Shown piece after piece: positions 19,036 through 27,869 of a stretch of 64,000 nt of DNA. A program made the position numbers and the translations under genes. This DNA comes from [Mycobacterium] crassicus. GTDB taxonomy: Bacteria > Actinomycetota > Actinomycetes > Mycobacteriales > Mycobacteriaceae. Every line of letters starts with the position of its first letter. The stretch's first letter is position 1. A model generated the notes under the pieces. That model was not told where the DNA came from and searched no databases. It saw nothing but the letters and a program-made list of their open reading frames with translations. The DNA is taken from assembly GCF_020181615.1 (NCBI RefSeq), contig NZ_CP084029.1, forward strand, positions 2,984,520-3,048,519, in the 5' to 3' direction.

Positions 19036-19653
19036 GTGCCGGAACCAGCCGCGAACCGGTCCCGCGCCGAGCATCTCGGCCCCGAGCGACGTCGGCCGCA
19101 GGTGCTGGACGCCGCCCTGCAGATCGCCGCCGAGCACGGCGTCGCCGGAGTGACCATGAAGGCCATCGCCGAGCGCATCGGAGTCACCCGCCCGGTGGTG
19201 TACGCCTGCTACGACGGCCGGGGCGAGGTTCTGGCCGCGCTGCTCGACCGGGAGACCGAGCTGATGCTGACCAGCCTGCTCGGGGCACTGCCGCCGCAGC
19301 GGGCCAGCAGCGTCGAGGACCGGTTCGTCGCAGGATTCCGCGCCTTTCTGTCCACCGTGCGTGAGCGGCCGGCGTCCTGGCGGATCATCTTCACCGCCGA
19401 CCAGGATCCGATACTGGCCGCCGCCGTCGGCTCGGGCCGGGCCAGGCTCACCGAGCGGGTGGGCACGGTGATGCGGCCACTGCTGGAGCACCGGGCCCAG
19501 TCCGCTCACACCCTGGTGGCGCTCACCGAGGTGTTCCTCGCGATCTGCGAAGCCGCCGCACGAATGTTGCTCGACGGACAGCAGCAGTGGACGCCGGATA
19601 GCCTGGCCGCGATCGTCGGCCCCGCCGCCTACCGGACATTCGAAATCGGCTGA
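19036..19653 (+). CDS. TetR-family transcriptional repressor
   Basis: 205 residues starting at GTG 19036, 4 bp after the preceding stop. The N-terminal DNA-binding domain has VLDAALQIAAEHGVAGVTM and MKAIAERIGVTRPVVYACY, the standard TetR helix-turn-helix with the family-specific Tyr after helix 3. The remaining about 140 residues are helical ligand-binding sequence without a recognised subgroup. As the last gene of the MpaB-like operon it is the natural candidate to bind the CCTACACAGTGTAGG palindrome at 17650-17664. Confidence 0.9.
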   Translation: MPEPAANRSRAEHLGPERRRPQVLDAALQIAAEHGVAGVTMKAIAERIGVTRPVVYACYDGRGEVLAALLDRETELMLTSLLGALPPQRASSVEDRFVAGFRAFLSTVRERPASWRIIFTADQDPILAAAVGSGRARLTERVGTVMRPLLEHRAQSAHTLVALTEVFLAICEAAARMLLDGQQQWTPDSLAAIVGPAAYRTFEIG

Positions 19654-19707
19654 CCACCGGCGGTATGCCAGAATGATGCGAACTAGCTGCGAACCTAAGG
19701 AGTCGAA

Positions 19708-19962
19708 GTGGCCGGTACCGAGGTGGAGCGCCGCACCGGAGTTGACCCCGCCGATGTGCCGTCCGTGGGATGGGGTTGGAGCGAGATCAACTACCGCACC
19801 TGGCATTTCGTCGGGCTGGGCATCGTCGGATTCCTGCTGCTGATGCTGCACGGCAATCACATCGGCCACGTCGAGGACTACTTCGTGGTGGCGTTCGCGG
19901 TGCTGACGTTGGTCGTCGTGCTCCGCGACATGATCGGCCGCAAGCGCGGCTGGCTGCGCTAA
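19708..19962 (+). CDS. DUF2631 membrane protein (Rv2876-like)
   Basis: 84 residues, start GTG 19708 with AAGGAG upstream. The N-terminus is cytosolic and the WGWSEINYRTWHFVG block is typical of DUF2631. Two hydrophobic helices follow (FVGLGIVGFLLLMLHG and FVVAFAVLTLVVVL), then the positive tail RDMIGRKRGWLR. Function unknown; shorter than the M. tuberculosis homologue as I remember it. Converges on rlmN, with only 3 bp between stops. Confidence 0.8.
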   Translation: MAGTEVERRTGVDPADVPSVGWGWSEINYRTWHFVGLGIVGFLLLMLHGNHIGHVEDYFVVAFAVLTLVVVLRDMIGRKRGWLR

Positions 19963-19965
19963 GCG

Positions 19966-21060
19966 CTAGTCGCTTTCCGCCGCCAGCTGGCCGCAAGCGG
20001 CGGCGATCTCACGCCCACGGGTGTCACGCACCGTACATTCCACGCCCTGGGCCCGCACCCGGCGGACGAACTCCCGCTCCACCGGTTTGGGGCTGGCGTC
20101 CCAGTCGCTGCCCGGTGTCGGGTTGAGCGGAATCAGATTGACGTGCACCAGCGGTCCCAACGCGTTGTGCAGCTTCTTGCCCAAAAGGTCCGCCCGCCAG
20201 GGCTGGTCGTTGACGTCGCGGATGAGTGCGTATTCCACTGACACCCGCCGGCCCGTCACGTCGGCGTAGTAGCGCGCGGCGTCAAGCGCTTCGCCGACCT
20301 TCCACCGGTTGTTGACCGGGACCAACGTGTCGCGCAGTTCGTCATCGGGAGTGTGCAGCGACAGCGCCAACGTCACCCCGAGGCGCTCGTCGGCGAGCTT
20401 GCGGATCGCCGGAGCCAACCCGACCGTCGACACCGTCACCGACCGCGCCGAGATGCCGAACCCGTGCGGCGGCGGGGCTGTGATGCGCTGGACGGCGGCC
20501 ACCACCCGGGCATAGTTCGCCAGCGGCTCGCCCATGCCCATGAACACGATGTTGGACAGCCGGCCCTGATCCCGATCCCGCAACTCCACCGCCGCGGCCC
20601 GCACCTGCTCGAGGATCTCGGCGGTGGACAGGTTGCGGGTCAGGCCGGCCTGGCCGGTAGCGCAGAACGGACAGGCCATGCCGCAGCCGGCCTGCGAGGA
20701 GATGCAGACGGTGTTGCGGCGCGGGTAGCGCATCAGCACCGACTCGAACTTGGTGTGGTCGTGCGCCCGCCACAGCGTCTTGCGGGTCTCACCGGCGTCG
20801 CATTCGATCTCACTGGACGCGGTGAGCAGGGTCGGGAACAGTGCGTCGGCGACCGTGGCGCGCACCGCGGCCGGCAGGTCGGTCATCTGCTGCGGGTCCG
20901 CGATCAGCCGACCGTAGTACTGGTTCGCCAGCTGTTTGGCCCGAAAGGCAGGCAGCCCCAGCTCGGCGACCGCGGACACCACGCCGTCGGCGTCGAGGTC
21001 GGCCAGATGCCGCGGCGGAAGTGCCCGCCGCGGTGCGGTGAACACCAGCTGTTGCGTCAT
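19966..21060 (-). CDS. rlmN: 23S rRNA (adenine2503-C2)/tRNA methyltransferase RlmN
   Basis: 364 residues. Radical-SAM methyltransferase acting on A2503 of 23S rRNA and A37 of some tRNAs. The [4Fe-4S]/SAM motif CxxxCxxC is in [20 protein letters not shown] is the characteristic following block, and the C-terminal [20 protein letters not shown] contains the methyl-carrier Cys region. Full length for the family. Transcribed in the same direction as cdsA, which lies 24 bp upstream. Confidence 0.97.
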   Translation of the reverse strand: MTQQLVFTAPRRALPPRHLADLDADGVVSAVAELGLPAFRAKQLANQYYGRLIADPQQMTDLPAAVRATVADALFPTLLTASSEIECDAGETRKTLWRAHDHTKFESVLMRYPRRNTVCISSQAGCGMACPFCATGQAGLTRNLSTAEILEQVRAAAVELRDRDQGRLSNIVFMGMGEPLANYARVVAAVQRITAPPPHGFGISARSVTVSTVGLAPAIRKLADERLGVTLALSLHTPDDELRDTLVPVNNRWKVGEALDAARYYADVTGRRVSVEYALIRDVNDQPWRADLLGKKLHNALGPLVHVNLIPLNPTPGSDWDASPKPVEREFVRRVRAQGVECTVRDTRGREIAAACGQLAAESD

Positions 21061-21084
21061 GATCCGTTCCAGTATGCCGGTGAT

Positions 21085-21951
21085 TCAGGGCAGCACGGTC
21101 AGCACGATCCAGGTCACCACTGCCGACGGCAGCAGCGCGTCGAGCCGATCCATGATCCCGCCGTGGCCGGGCAGCAGCCGGCCCATGTCCTTGATACCCA
21201 GATCACGCTTGACCTGGGATTCGATCAGGTCGCCGAAAACACCGGTGAGCACCAGCAACAGCCCCAGCGGCAACCCCACCCACCATGGCCGGTCGAGGAA
21301 CACCGTCACCGCGAACACCGCCGCGGCCACACCGAGCACCAGTGATCCGGCGAAACCCTCCCAGGACTTCTTCGGGCTGATCGCCGGCGCCATCGGGTGC
21401 TTGCCGAACAACACACCGACCGCGTACCCGCCGATGTCGGAGAAGACCACCGGGAACAGCAGGCACAGCACCCGGCCGGGGCCGTCGTCGCGAAAGACCA
21501 GCAGGGCCGCGAAGCTCATACACAGCGGCACCCAGACCGCGATCAGGATCATCGCGGACATGTCCCGCAGGTAGTTGACCGGGGCGCGGTGCAGCCCCTG
21601 GTCGACCAGCCGCCACATCATGGAGATCACCACTGTCGCGCCGAACGCGCCCAGCACTCCCCTGGCCCCGAACGGCAGCGACAGCCACAGCATCGCCTGG
21701 CCGCCGAGGGCCAGCGGGATGAACGGCACGTCGTAGCCGACCTCCCGCAGTCGGCGGGTCACCTCGTGGGTGGCGACCGGAGTGGCCACGGCCAGAAGCA
21801 ACACCCAGAAGCGCGGGGCGAACAGCAGCGTGTAGACCAAGAGCCCGGCGAGCGCGACACCGACGACGATCGCGGCCGGGAGGTTGCGTCCGGCTCGCGA
21901 TTGCTTCGGCTGCGGAGCCGCGGCGCTTACGCCGGTGTCCTTGTCTGCCAC
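21085..21951 (-). CDS. cdsA: Phosphatidate cytidylyltransferase CdsA
   Basis: 288 residues, integral membrane. Makes CDP-diacylglycerol from phosphatidic acid and CTP, feeding phosphatidylinositol, PE and cardiolipin synthesis. Several hydrophobic helices surround the C-terminal signature VFSDIGGYAVG ... PKKSWEGFAGS ... GVFGDLIESQVKRDLGIKDMG, followed by LLPGHGGIMDRLD. This contains the conserved Asp/Lys residues of the family. The N-terminal about 25 residues are hydrophilic. Follows frr by 23 bp in the pyrH-frr-cdsA order. Confidence 0.97.
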   Translation of the reverse strand: MADKDTGVSAAAPQPKQSRAGRNLPAAIVVGVALAGLLVYTLLFAPRFWVLLLAVATPVATHEVTRRLREVGYDVPFIPLALGGQAMLWLSLPFGARGVLGAFGATVVISMMWRLVDQGLHRAPVNYLRDMSAMILIAVWVPLCMSFAALLVFRDDGPGRVLCLLFPVVFSDIGGYAVGVLFGKHPMAPAISPKKSWEGFAGSLVLGVAAAVFAVTVFLDRPWWVGLPLGLLLVLTGVFGDLIESQVKRDLGIKDMGRLLPGHGGIMDRLDALLPSAVVTWIVLTVLP

Positions 21952-21974
21952 TGATTTTGTCTGCTGAACGGCCG

Positions 21975-22532
21975 CTAGACCTCCAGCAGCTCGCCTTCTT
22001 TGTGCTTGACCAGGTCGTCGATCTGGGTCACGTACTGCGCCGTGGACTTGTCCAGGTCCTTCTCCGCCCGGCCGACCTCGTCCTCACCGGCGTCGCCGTC
22101 TTTGCGGATACGGTGCAGCTCCTCCATCGCCTTACGGCGGATGTTGCGCACCGCGACCTTGGCGTCCTCGCCCTTGCCCTTGGCCTGCTTGACCAGGTCC
22201 TTGCGCCGCTCCTCGGTGAGCTGCGGTACCGCCACCCGGATCAGCGAACCGTCGTTGCTGGGGTTCAGGCCCAGGTCCGAGTTGCGGATCGCGGTCTCGA
22301 TGGCGCCGAGCTGGGACGCCTCGTAGGGCTTGATCACCACCATCCGCGCCTCGGGAACATTGATGCTGCACAGTTGGGTGATCGGCGTCATCGACCCGTA
22401 GTAGTCGATGGCGATCCGCGAGAACATGCCCGGGTTGGCCCGGCCGGTGCGGATGGTCGCCAGGTCGTCGCGGGCCACCGCCACGGCCTTGTCCATCTTC
22501 TCTTCGGCATCGAAGAGAGCCTCGTCGATCAT
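21975..22532 (-). CDS. frr: Ribosome-recycling factor
   Basis: 185 residues, exact family length. Splits post-termination ribosomes with EF-G. Signature parts are [24 protein letters not shown] at the N-terminus and the C-terminal [15 protein letters not shown] ... [23 protein letters not shown] lies upstream of ATG 22532, a strong ribosome site. Placed 18 bp after pyrH. Confidence 0.98.
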   Translation of the reverse strand: MIDEALFDAEEKMDKAVAVARDDLATIRTGRANPGMFSRIAIDYYGSMTPITQLCSINVPEARMVVIKPYEASQLGAIETAIRNSDLGLNPSNDGSLIRVAVPQLTEERRKDLVKQAKGKGEDAKVAVRNIRRKAMEELHRIRKDGDAGEDEVGRAEKDLDKSTAQYVTQIDDLVKHKEGELLEV

Positions 22533-22550
22533 GTGCGCCTCTCCCCTTTT

Positions 22551-23300
22551 TTAGGTGGTGACCAGTGTCCCGATCTTCTCACCCGCGACCGCCCGCGCGA
22601 TATTCCCGGACACCAGCAGGTTGAACACCAGGATCGGCATGCCATTGTCCATGCACAGGCTGAACGCGGTGGCATCGGCCACCTTCAGCCCACGATCGAT
22701 GACCTGGCGATGGCTGATCGAGGTGAGCAGTTCGGCGTCCGGGTCGACCCGTGGGTCCGCGGTGAAGATTCCGTCGACGGCCTTGGCCATCAGCACCACC
22801 TGAGCGCCGATCTCCAGCGCGCGCTGGGCCGCGGTGGTGTCGGTGGAGAAGTACGGAAGCCCCATGCCCGCACCGAAGATCACCACCCGGCCCTTCTCCA
22901 GGTGCCGCTGCGCCCGCAGCGGGATGTACGGTTCGGCGACCTGACCCATGGTGATCGCGGTCTGGACCCGGGTGTCGATGCCTTCCTTCACCAGGAAGTC
23001 TTGCAGCGCAAGGCTGTTCATCACGGTGCCGAGCATGCCCATGTAGTCCGAGCGCATCCGGTCCATGCCGCGCTCCTGCAGCTGGGCGCCACGGAAGAAG
23101 TTGCCGCCGCCGATCACCACGGCCACCTGCACCCCGTCACGGACCACCTCGGCGATCTGGCGGGCTACCTGGGCGACGACATCGGGGTCCAGTCCGACCT
23201 GGCCGCCGCCGAACATCTCGCCGCCCAGTTTGAGCAACACCCGGGAGTAGTGGGGTCGACCGGTCGGATCTATCCGGTCGGTACTCGTCGGCTCCGTCAT
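22551..23300 (-). CDS. pyrH: UMP kinase
   Basis: 249 residues. Hexameric amino-acid-kinase-fold enzyme phosphorylating UMP to UDP. It shows [12 protein letters not shown] at the N-terminus, [11 protein letters not shown], the acidic [16 protein letters not shown] region, and [21 protein letters not shown] plus [13 protein letters not shown] near the C-terminus. First gene of pyrH-frr-cdsA. Its upstream region is shared with the divergent hyc-like operon. Confidence 0.98.
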   Translation of the reverse strand: MTEPTSTDRIDPTGRPHYSRVLLKLGGEMFGGGQVGLDPDVVAQVARQIAEVVRDGVQVAVVIGGGNFFRGAQLQERGMDRMRSDYMGMLGTVMNSLALQDFLVKEGIDTRVQTAITMGQVAEPYIPLRAQRHLEKGRVVIFGAGMGLPYFSTDTTAAQRALEIGAQVVLMAKAVDGIFTADPRVDPDAELLTSISHRQVIDRGLKVADATAFSLCMDNGMPILVFNLLVSGNIARAVAGEKIGTLVTT

Positions 23301-23408
23301 CTGGCTCCTCGGGGTCCGCGCATGACAGCGCCATCGCGAAAATCGTCCGCGACGGCATTGTCATCCTGCCCTATCGGGCTGGTCAAACAGCCCCCGGGGG
23401 GTGGCCGC

Positions 23409-23427
23409 CTCGAATGTCCGCTTCGAG
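23409..23427. repeat. Inverted repeat CTCGAA-N7-TTCGAG upstream of the hyc-like operon
   Basis: Perfect 6+6 bp dyad in the 190-bp divergent region between pyrH (minus) and the ArsR-led operon (plus), 64 bp before the ArsR start. It could be a regulator site or a hairpin; the role is inferred from position only. Confidence 0.35.
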
Positions 23428-23454
23428 TGGCGAACCCCCGCAACCTATGAAAAT

Positions 23455-23470
23455 ATCTTCAATTGATGAA
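23455..23470. promoter_or_regulatory. Imperfect dyad ATCTTC-AATT-GATGAA, candidate ArsR operator
   Basis: A/T-rich imperfect inverted repeat (4 of 6 pairs) ending 20 bp before the ArsR start codon. It stands out in otherwise GC-rich DNA and resembles ArsR-type sites in size. Autoregulation by the first gene product is plausible. Confidence 0.35.
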
Positions 23471-23490
23471 TTCCTTGTTAGGGTCGGTCG

Positions 23491-23820
23491 ATGCCGAACT
23501 CGCTACACCAGGTGAAGGCCGAGCTGTTCAAGACTCTTGGACACCCGGCACGGATTCGGGTGCTCGAACTGCTGGCCGAACACGACCGCACGGTCAGCGA
23601 GCTGCTGCCCGAGGTCGGGTTGGAGGCCTCCAACCTCTCTCAGCAGCTGGGCGTGCTGCGGCGCGCGGGTGTCGTGATGGCGACTAAGGAGGGCAACACG
23701 GTGATGTATTCGATCGCTTCACCGGTGATCGCCGAGCTGCTCGCGGTGGCCCGCAAAGCACTCGCCGGCCTGCTCACCGAGCAGGCTGCGATCCTCGACA
23801 ACCTGCGGGCCGAGCAATGA
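23491..23820 (+). CDS. ArsR-family regulator heading the hyc-like operon (Rv0081-like)
   Basis: 109-residue winged helix repressor: LGHPARIRVLELLAEHDRTVSEL, recognition helix around ASNLSQQLGVLRRAGVV and wing KEGNTVMYSI. There is no Cys or His metal site in the usual alpha3 or alpha5 positions, so a metal sensor is unlikely. It matches M. tuberculosis Rv0081 in size and in being the first gene of the same operon. Its stop overlaps the next start (ATGA). Probably autoregulates through the A/T-rich dyad just upstream. Confidence 0.9.
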   Translation: MPNSLHQVKAELFKTLGHPARIRVLELLAEHDRTVSELLPEVGLEASNLSQQLGVLRRAGVVMATKEGNTVMYSIASPVIAELLAVARKALAGLLTEQAAILDNLRAEQ

Positions 23821-24290
23821 GCTGGCTGACCAGGATCCTGTCGCTAGGCCGCGTCACCGAGCCGGCTGGACCCCGGCCCGAGCCCGCGGCCGCCCCACTG
23901 GAGCGCGGATCGGTGCAGATCCGCCATGTCGACGCCGGATCGTGCAACGGTTGCGAGATCGAGATCGGCGGGGCCTTCGGCCCGGTGTATGACGCCGAAC
24001 GGTTCGGCGCCCGGCTCGTCGCATCCCCGCGCCACGCGGATGCCCTGCTGGTCACCGGCGTGGTCACCCGCAACATGGCCGAGCCGCTGCGCAACACCGT
24101 CGAGGCCACCCCCCAGCCCCGGCGTGTGATCGCCTGCGGTGACTGCGCGCTCAACCGGGGCGTGTTCGCGCAGGCATACGGAACCGTCGGCGCCGTCGGC
24201 GATGTCGTCCCGGTGGACGTCGAGATCCCCGGCTGCCCGCCCACTCCCGAGCAGATCCTCGCCGCACTTCGGTCGGTGACCGGCAAGTGA
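23817..24290 (+). CDS. Hydrogenase-4/complex-I small subunit (NuoB/HycG-like, Rv0082-like)
   Basis: 157 residues. Carries the iron-sulfur cluster proximal to the active-site subunit. The ligands are all visible: Cys43 and Cys46 in GSCNGCEIEI, Cys107 and Cys110 in ACGDCA, and Cys140 in PGCPPTPEQIL. This is the standard cubane-binding set of NuoB/HycG proteins, so a [4Fe-4S] cluster should be present. The N-terminal 30 residues are a proline/alanine-rich leader. Cytosolic arm subunit. It overlaps both neighbours (ATGA before, GTGA after). Confidence 0.92.
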   Translation: MSWLTRILSLGRVTEPAGPRPEPAAAPLERGSVQIRHVDAGSCNGCEIEIGGAFGPVYDAERFGARLVASPRHADALLVTGVVTRNMAEPLRNTVEATPQPRRVIACGDCALNRGVFAQAYGTVGAVGDVVPVDVEIPGCPPTPEQILAALRSVTGK

Positions 24291-26257
24291 GCACGCTGGC
24301 CGTCACTCCCCCGGAATCCTTGCGCCGCGAGGGGCTCGGCTCCCTACTCAGCGGTGCGGCGACGGCCGGGATCGGCTCGGCCGGGATCGGCGTGGGCCTG
24401 GCCGGCCTGTTCGGCACCCTGCCCGCAATCCGGCTCAGCTGGCTGATTCCGCTGCTGGGCATGCAGCTGCGCGTCGAACCGGTCGGTGGTTTCTTCATGG
24501 TGCTGACCGGCGCGGTGGCCGTCGCGGCCGGCCTGTACTGGATCGGCTACGCGCGCCACGAGAACTTCGGCGCGGTCCCGCTGGTGACACTGCCCCTGTT
24601 CGTGCTCGCCCTCCTGGCGGTTCCGGCGGCCGGGTCGGTCACCACGTTCCTGTTCGCGTGGGAACTGATGGCGTTGACCTCGCTGGTACTGGTGCTCACC
24701 GATCAACAGCGCAGCGAGGTGCGCTCAGCCGCCCTGGTCTACGCGGTGATGACGCAGCTGGGCTTCGTGACACTGATGCTGGGGATGGTGGTGCTGGCGG
24801 CCACCGCCGGCGATGACTTCGCGGGTATCGGCGCGCTGCCGGACGGCGTGCGCAACACCGTCTTCGTATTGACCCTGATCGGTTTCGGTTCCAAGGCCGG
24901 CCTGCTGCCGCTGCACGCGTGGCTGCCCCGCGCACATCCGGAGGCACCGAGTCCGATCTCGGCGTTGCTGTCCGGCGCCATGGTGAACCTCGGCATCTAC
25001 GGGATCATCCGGATCGACCTGCAGCTGCTGGGCCCCGGCCCGCGGTGGTGGGCCTTGACGCTCCTGATCATCGGCGGTGTGTCCGCGGTGTACGGGGTGC
25101 TGCAGGCATCGGTGGCGACCGATCTCAAACGGCTGCTTGCCTATTCGACGACCGAGAACATCGGGCTGATCACCCTGGCGCTGGGTACGGCCATGTTGCT
25201 GTCAGGCTCGGGATCCCGCCAGGCGGCGGCTGTCGCCATGACTGCGGCATTGCTGCACCTGACCGCCCACAGCGCGTTCAAGAGCCTGGGTTTCTTCGCC
25301 GCCGGGTCGGTGCTGGCCGCCACCGGATTGCGCGATCTGGACCGGCTCGGCGGCCTAGCTCGCCGAATGCCGGTCACCACTGTGCTTTTCGGTGTGGCTG
25401 CGCTCGGCGCCGCCGGACTGCCACTGGGCGCGGCTTTCGCCAGCGAGTGGCTGCTCCTGCAGTCTCTGATGAACGCCCGGCCCGACCATGACGCCACCAT
25501 CGCGCTGCTGACACCGCTGGCGGTGGCCGCGGTGGCCCTGACCGCAGGATTGGGGGTGGCCGCCATGGTGAAGGCGTTCGGAATCGGCTTCCTGGCGCGT
25601 CCGCGCTCGGATGCCGCAGCGGCCGCGCACGAGGCGCCCCGCACGATGATCGCCGCGATGGCACTGCCCGCGCTGGCCTGCCTGGTGCTGGCCTTGGCCC
25701 CGGGCGCCGTGGCGCCCATGCTCAGCCGGGTGCTCGACACCCTGCCGATCTCCGGGGACGCCCCCACTCTCGGGGTGTTCCTGCGCATTCCGGGCCTGCA
25801 CGGTTCGATGTCCCCCGGTCTGCTGGCCGCTGTGGTGGCCGCCGCCGTGCTGGTGGTGCTGATCGGTTCGCGCTGGCGCGCAAGCCGGCGTCCCAGCCCG
25901 GCCACGGTGCCGTTGTGGGCCTGCGGCGCTGAGGAACTGAGCCCCCGCATGCAGTACACCGCGACGTCGTTCGCCCAGCCGCTGCAGCAGGTCTTCGACG
26001 ACGTGCTCCGCACCGACACCGACGTCGAGGTGACCCGCCAGGCCGCGTCTGGCCAAGCGTCATCGAGTTATGTGGTGGAGCGGATCGCCTATCGGGCACG
26101 CGTCGCCGACGTCATCGAGGACCGCTGGTATGCCCCGGTGCTGCGCGCCATCGCCGCGGCAGCGCAGCTGGTCCGCCGCGCCCACACCGGAAGCGTGCAC
26201 CTGTACCTGGCCTACGGCGCCGTCGGTGTGCTGATCGCCCTGCTGGTGGCCCGATGA
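24287..26257 (+). CDS. HyfB-like proton-translocating antiporter subunit (Rv0083-like)
   Basis: 656-residue Mrp/NuoL-type membrane subunit, starting at GTG 24287. The central antiporter module contains FAWELMALTSLVLVL (conserved Glu in helix 5), GSKAGLLPLHAWLPRAHPEAPSPISALLSG (conserved Lys and His; a landmark longer than most) and ATDLKRLLAYSTTENIGLI. A hydrophilic, partly periplasmic C-terminal region after about residue 530 contains CGAEELSPRMQYTATSFAQP, as in HyfB proteins. It should form part of the proton channel of the membrane arm. Confidence 0.92.
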   Translation: MSTLAVTPPESLRREGLGSLLSGAATAGIGSAGIGVGLAGLFGTLPAIRLSWLIPLLGMQLRVEPVGGFFMVLTGAVAVAAGLYWIGYARHENFGAVPLVTLPLFVLALLAVPAAGSVTTFLFAWELMALTSLVLVLTDQQRSEVRSAALVYAVMTQLGFVTLMLGMVVLAATAGDDFAGIGALPDGVRNTVFVLTLIGFGSKAGLLPLHAWLPRAHPEAPSPISALLSGAMVNLGIYGIIRIDLQLLGPGPRWWALTLLIIGGVSAVYGVLQASVATDLKRLLAYSTTENIGLITLALGTAMLLSGSGSRQAAAVAMTAALLHLTAHSAFKSLGFFAAGSVLAATGLRDLDRLGGLARRMPVTTVLFGVAALGAAGLPLGAAFASEWLLLQSLMNARPDHDATIALLTPLAVAAVALTAGLGVAAMVKAFGIGFLARPRSDAAAAAHEAPRTMIAAMALPALACLVLALAPGAVAPMLSRVLDTLPISGDAPTLGVFLRIPGLHGSMSPGLLAAVVAAAVLVVLIGSRWRASRRPSPATVPLWACGAEELSPRMQYTATSFAQPLQQVFDDVLRTDTDVEVTRQAASGQASSSYVVERIAYRARVADVIEDRWYAPVLRAIAAAAQLVRRAHTGSVHLYLAYGAVGVLIALLVAR

Positions 26258-27216
26258 ACGCGATGGCTTACCTAGCCGGTTTCGTGCAGGTCGCCGGCGT
26301 CATCCTCGGCGCCCCGCTGGTGATCGGCCTGATGCGACAGGTCCGGGCGCGAGCCGAGGGCCGCGCCGGCGCGGGAATTCTGCAACCGTGGCGCGACACC
26401 CGCAAGCTGCTGGGCAAGCAGGTACTCAAGCCGCTCGGAACCACCTGGGTGTTCGCCGCGGCCCCGGCCGCGGTGGCCGCCACCACGCTGGTCATCGTCG
26501 CCACCGCGCCGCTGGTGGCCACCGGCTCGCCGCTGGACCCGGTCGCCGACCTGATCACCGTCGTGGGACTGCTGTTCCTGGGCACCGTGGCGCTCACCCT
26601 GGCCGGGATCGACACCGCGACGGCATTCGGCGGAATGGGTGCGAGCCGGGAGATCACCATCGCGGCCCTGGTCGAGCCGACCATTCTGCTGGCGGTGTTC
26701 GCCCTGTCGGTTCCGGCGGGTTCGGCCAACCTGGGCGCCATCGTCGGCAACACCATCGAGAATCCGGGTCAGGTCATCTCGCTCGCCAGTGCACTGGCGT
26801 TCGTCGCCCTGGTGATCGTGATCGTCGCGGAGACCGGCCGACTGCCGGTGGACAACCCGTCCACGCACCTCGAGCTGACGATGGTGCACGAGGCGATGGT
26901 GCTGGAATACGCCGGCCCCAAGCTCGCGCTGGTCGAATGGGCCAGCGGCATGCGGTTGACGGTGCTGCTCGCGTTGCTGGCGAACCTGTTCGTCCCGTGG
27001 GGAATTGCCGGTGCTGACCCAAGCCTGGTCGACGTGTTCCTCGGCTTCGGGGCGATCGCGATCAAGGTGGCGGTGCTGGCGGTCGCCCTGGCCGGGGTCG
27101 AGGTGTTCATCGCCAAGCTGCGGCTGTTCCGGGTGCCCGAGTTGCTCGCCGGGTCGTTCCTGTTGGCGCTGCTGGCCGTGACGGCGGCGAACTTCTTCTC
27201 AGGGGCAGGCGGATGA
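26254..27216 (+). CDS. hycD: HycD/HyfC-like membrane subunit (NuoH family, Rv0084-like)
   Basis: 320 residues, about eight hydrophobic helices. Equivalent to complex I NuoH, which contacts the cytosolic arm near the quinone site. The conserved cytosolic loop [22 protein letters not shown] is the NuoH/HycD signature; [27 protein letters not shown] is the acidic loop with several conserved Glu/Asp. Coupled by ATGA on both sides. Confidence 0.93.
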   Translation: MNAMAYLAGFVQVAGVILGAPLVIGLMRQVRARAEGRAGAGILQPWRDTRKLLGKQVLKPLGTTWVFAAAPAAVAATTLVIVATAPLVATGSPLDPVADLITVVGLLFLGTVALTLAGIDTATAFGGMGASREITIAALVEPTILLAVFALSVPAGSANLGAIVGNTIENPGQVISLASALAFVALVIVIVAETGRLPVDNPSTHLELTMVHEAMVLEYAGPKLALVEWASGMRLTVLLALLANLFVPWGIAGADPSLVDVFLGFGAIAIKVAVLAVALAGVEVFIAKLRLFRVPELLAGSFLLALLAVTAANFFSGAGG

Positions 27217-27869
27217 CCTACGTCAACATGCTGGATCTGGCCGCCGGCGGGGTGCTGCTGGCCGCGGTGCTGGCGGTGTGGCGCCGGGACCTGTCGGCGA
27301 TCGTGCGCCGGCTGCTCGTCGCCCAGGGCATCGCGCTGGCCGCGATCCCGATCATTCGCGGTGTCCAGGACCAGGATCGTGCCCTGATCGCGGTCGGGGT
27401 CGCGGTACTGGCCGTGCGCGCATTCCTGCTCCCGTGGTTGTTGTCCCGGGCGCTGGGCGCCGAGCGCAAGGAACGCCGGGAGGCCGCTCCCCTGGTCAGT
27501 AACGCCGCGTCGCTGCTGGTGGTCACCGCCCTGGTGGTCGCGGCGTTCACCATCACCCAGCCGGTGATCGCGCTGGCGCCCAGCACCGCCACCATCGCCG
27601 CGCCGGCGGCCATCGCAACCGTGCTGGTCGCGCTGTTCATGATGGCGACCCGCCGCAATGCCATCTCCCAAGCGGTCGGGTTGTTGATGTTGGACAACGG
27701 GATTTCCGCCACCGCGTTCCTGCTGACCGCCGGTGTCCCGCTGATCGTCGAACTCGGAGCGTCACTGGATGTGTTGTTCGTGCTGATCGTGCTCGGCGTG
27801 CTGACCGGACAACTGCGCAACGCCTTCGGCGGCGTGGACCTGGACCTGCTGCGGGAGTTGCGGGACTGA
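27213..27869 (+). CDS. hycP: HyfE-like membrane subunit (NuoK-like, HycP/Rv0085-like)
   Basis: 218 residues with about seven hydrophobic segments. A HyfE-type protein whose C-terminal half ([23 protein letters not shown]) is homologous to NuoK, including a Glu in a later helix ([15 protein letters not shown]). Starts inside the hycD stop (ATGA) and ends in a TGATG junction with the next gene. Confidence 0.88.
   Translation: MTYVNMLDLAAGGVLLAAVLAVWRRDLSAIVRRLLVAQGIALAAIPIIRGVQDQDRALIAVGVAVLAVRAFLLPWLLSRALGAERKERREAAPLVSNAASLLVVTALVVAAFTITQPVIALAPSTATIAAPAAIATVLVALFMMATRRNAISQAVGLLMLDNGISATAFLLTAGVPLIVELGASLDVLFVLIVLGVLTGQLRNAFGGVDLDLLRELRD

Noticed and set aside
23301..23490. Possible DosR box upstream of the ArsR-led operon
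   Set aside because: Searched by eye for a GGGACT-type palindrome; none is convincing, although DosR control is known for the M. tuberculosis counterpart.
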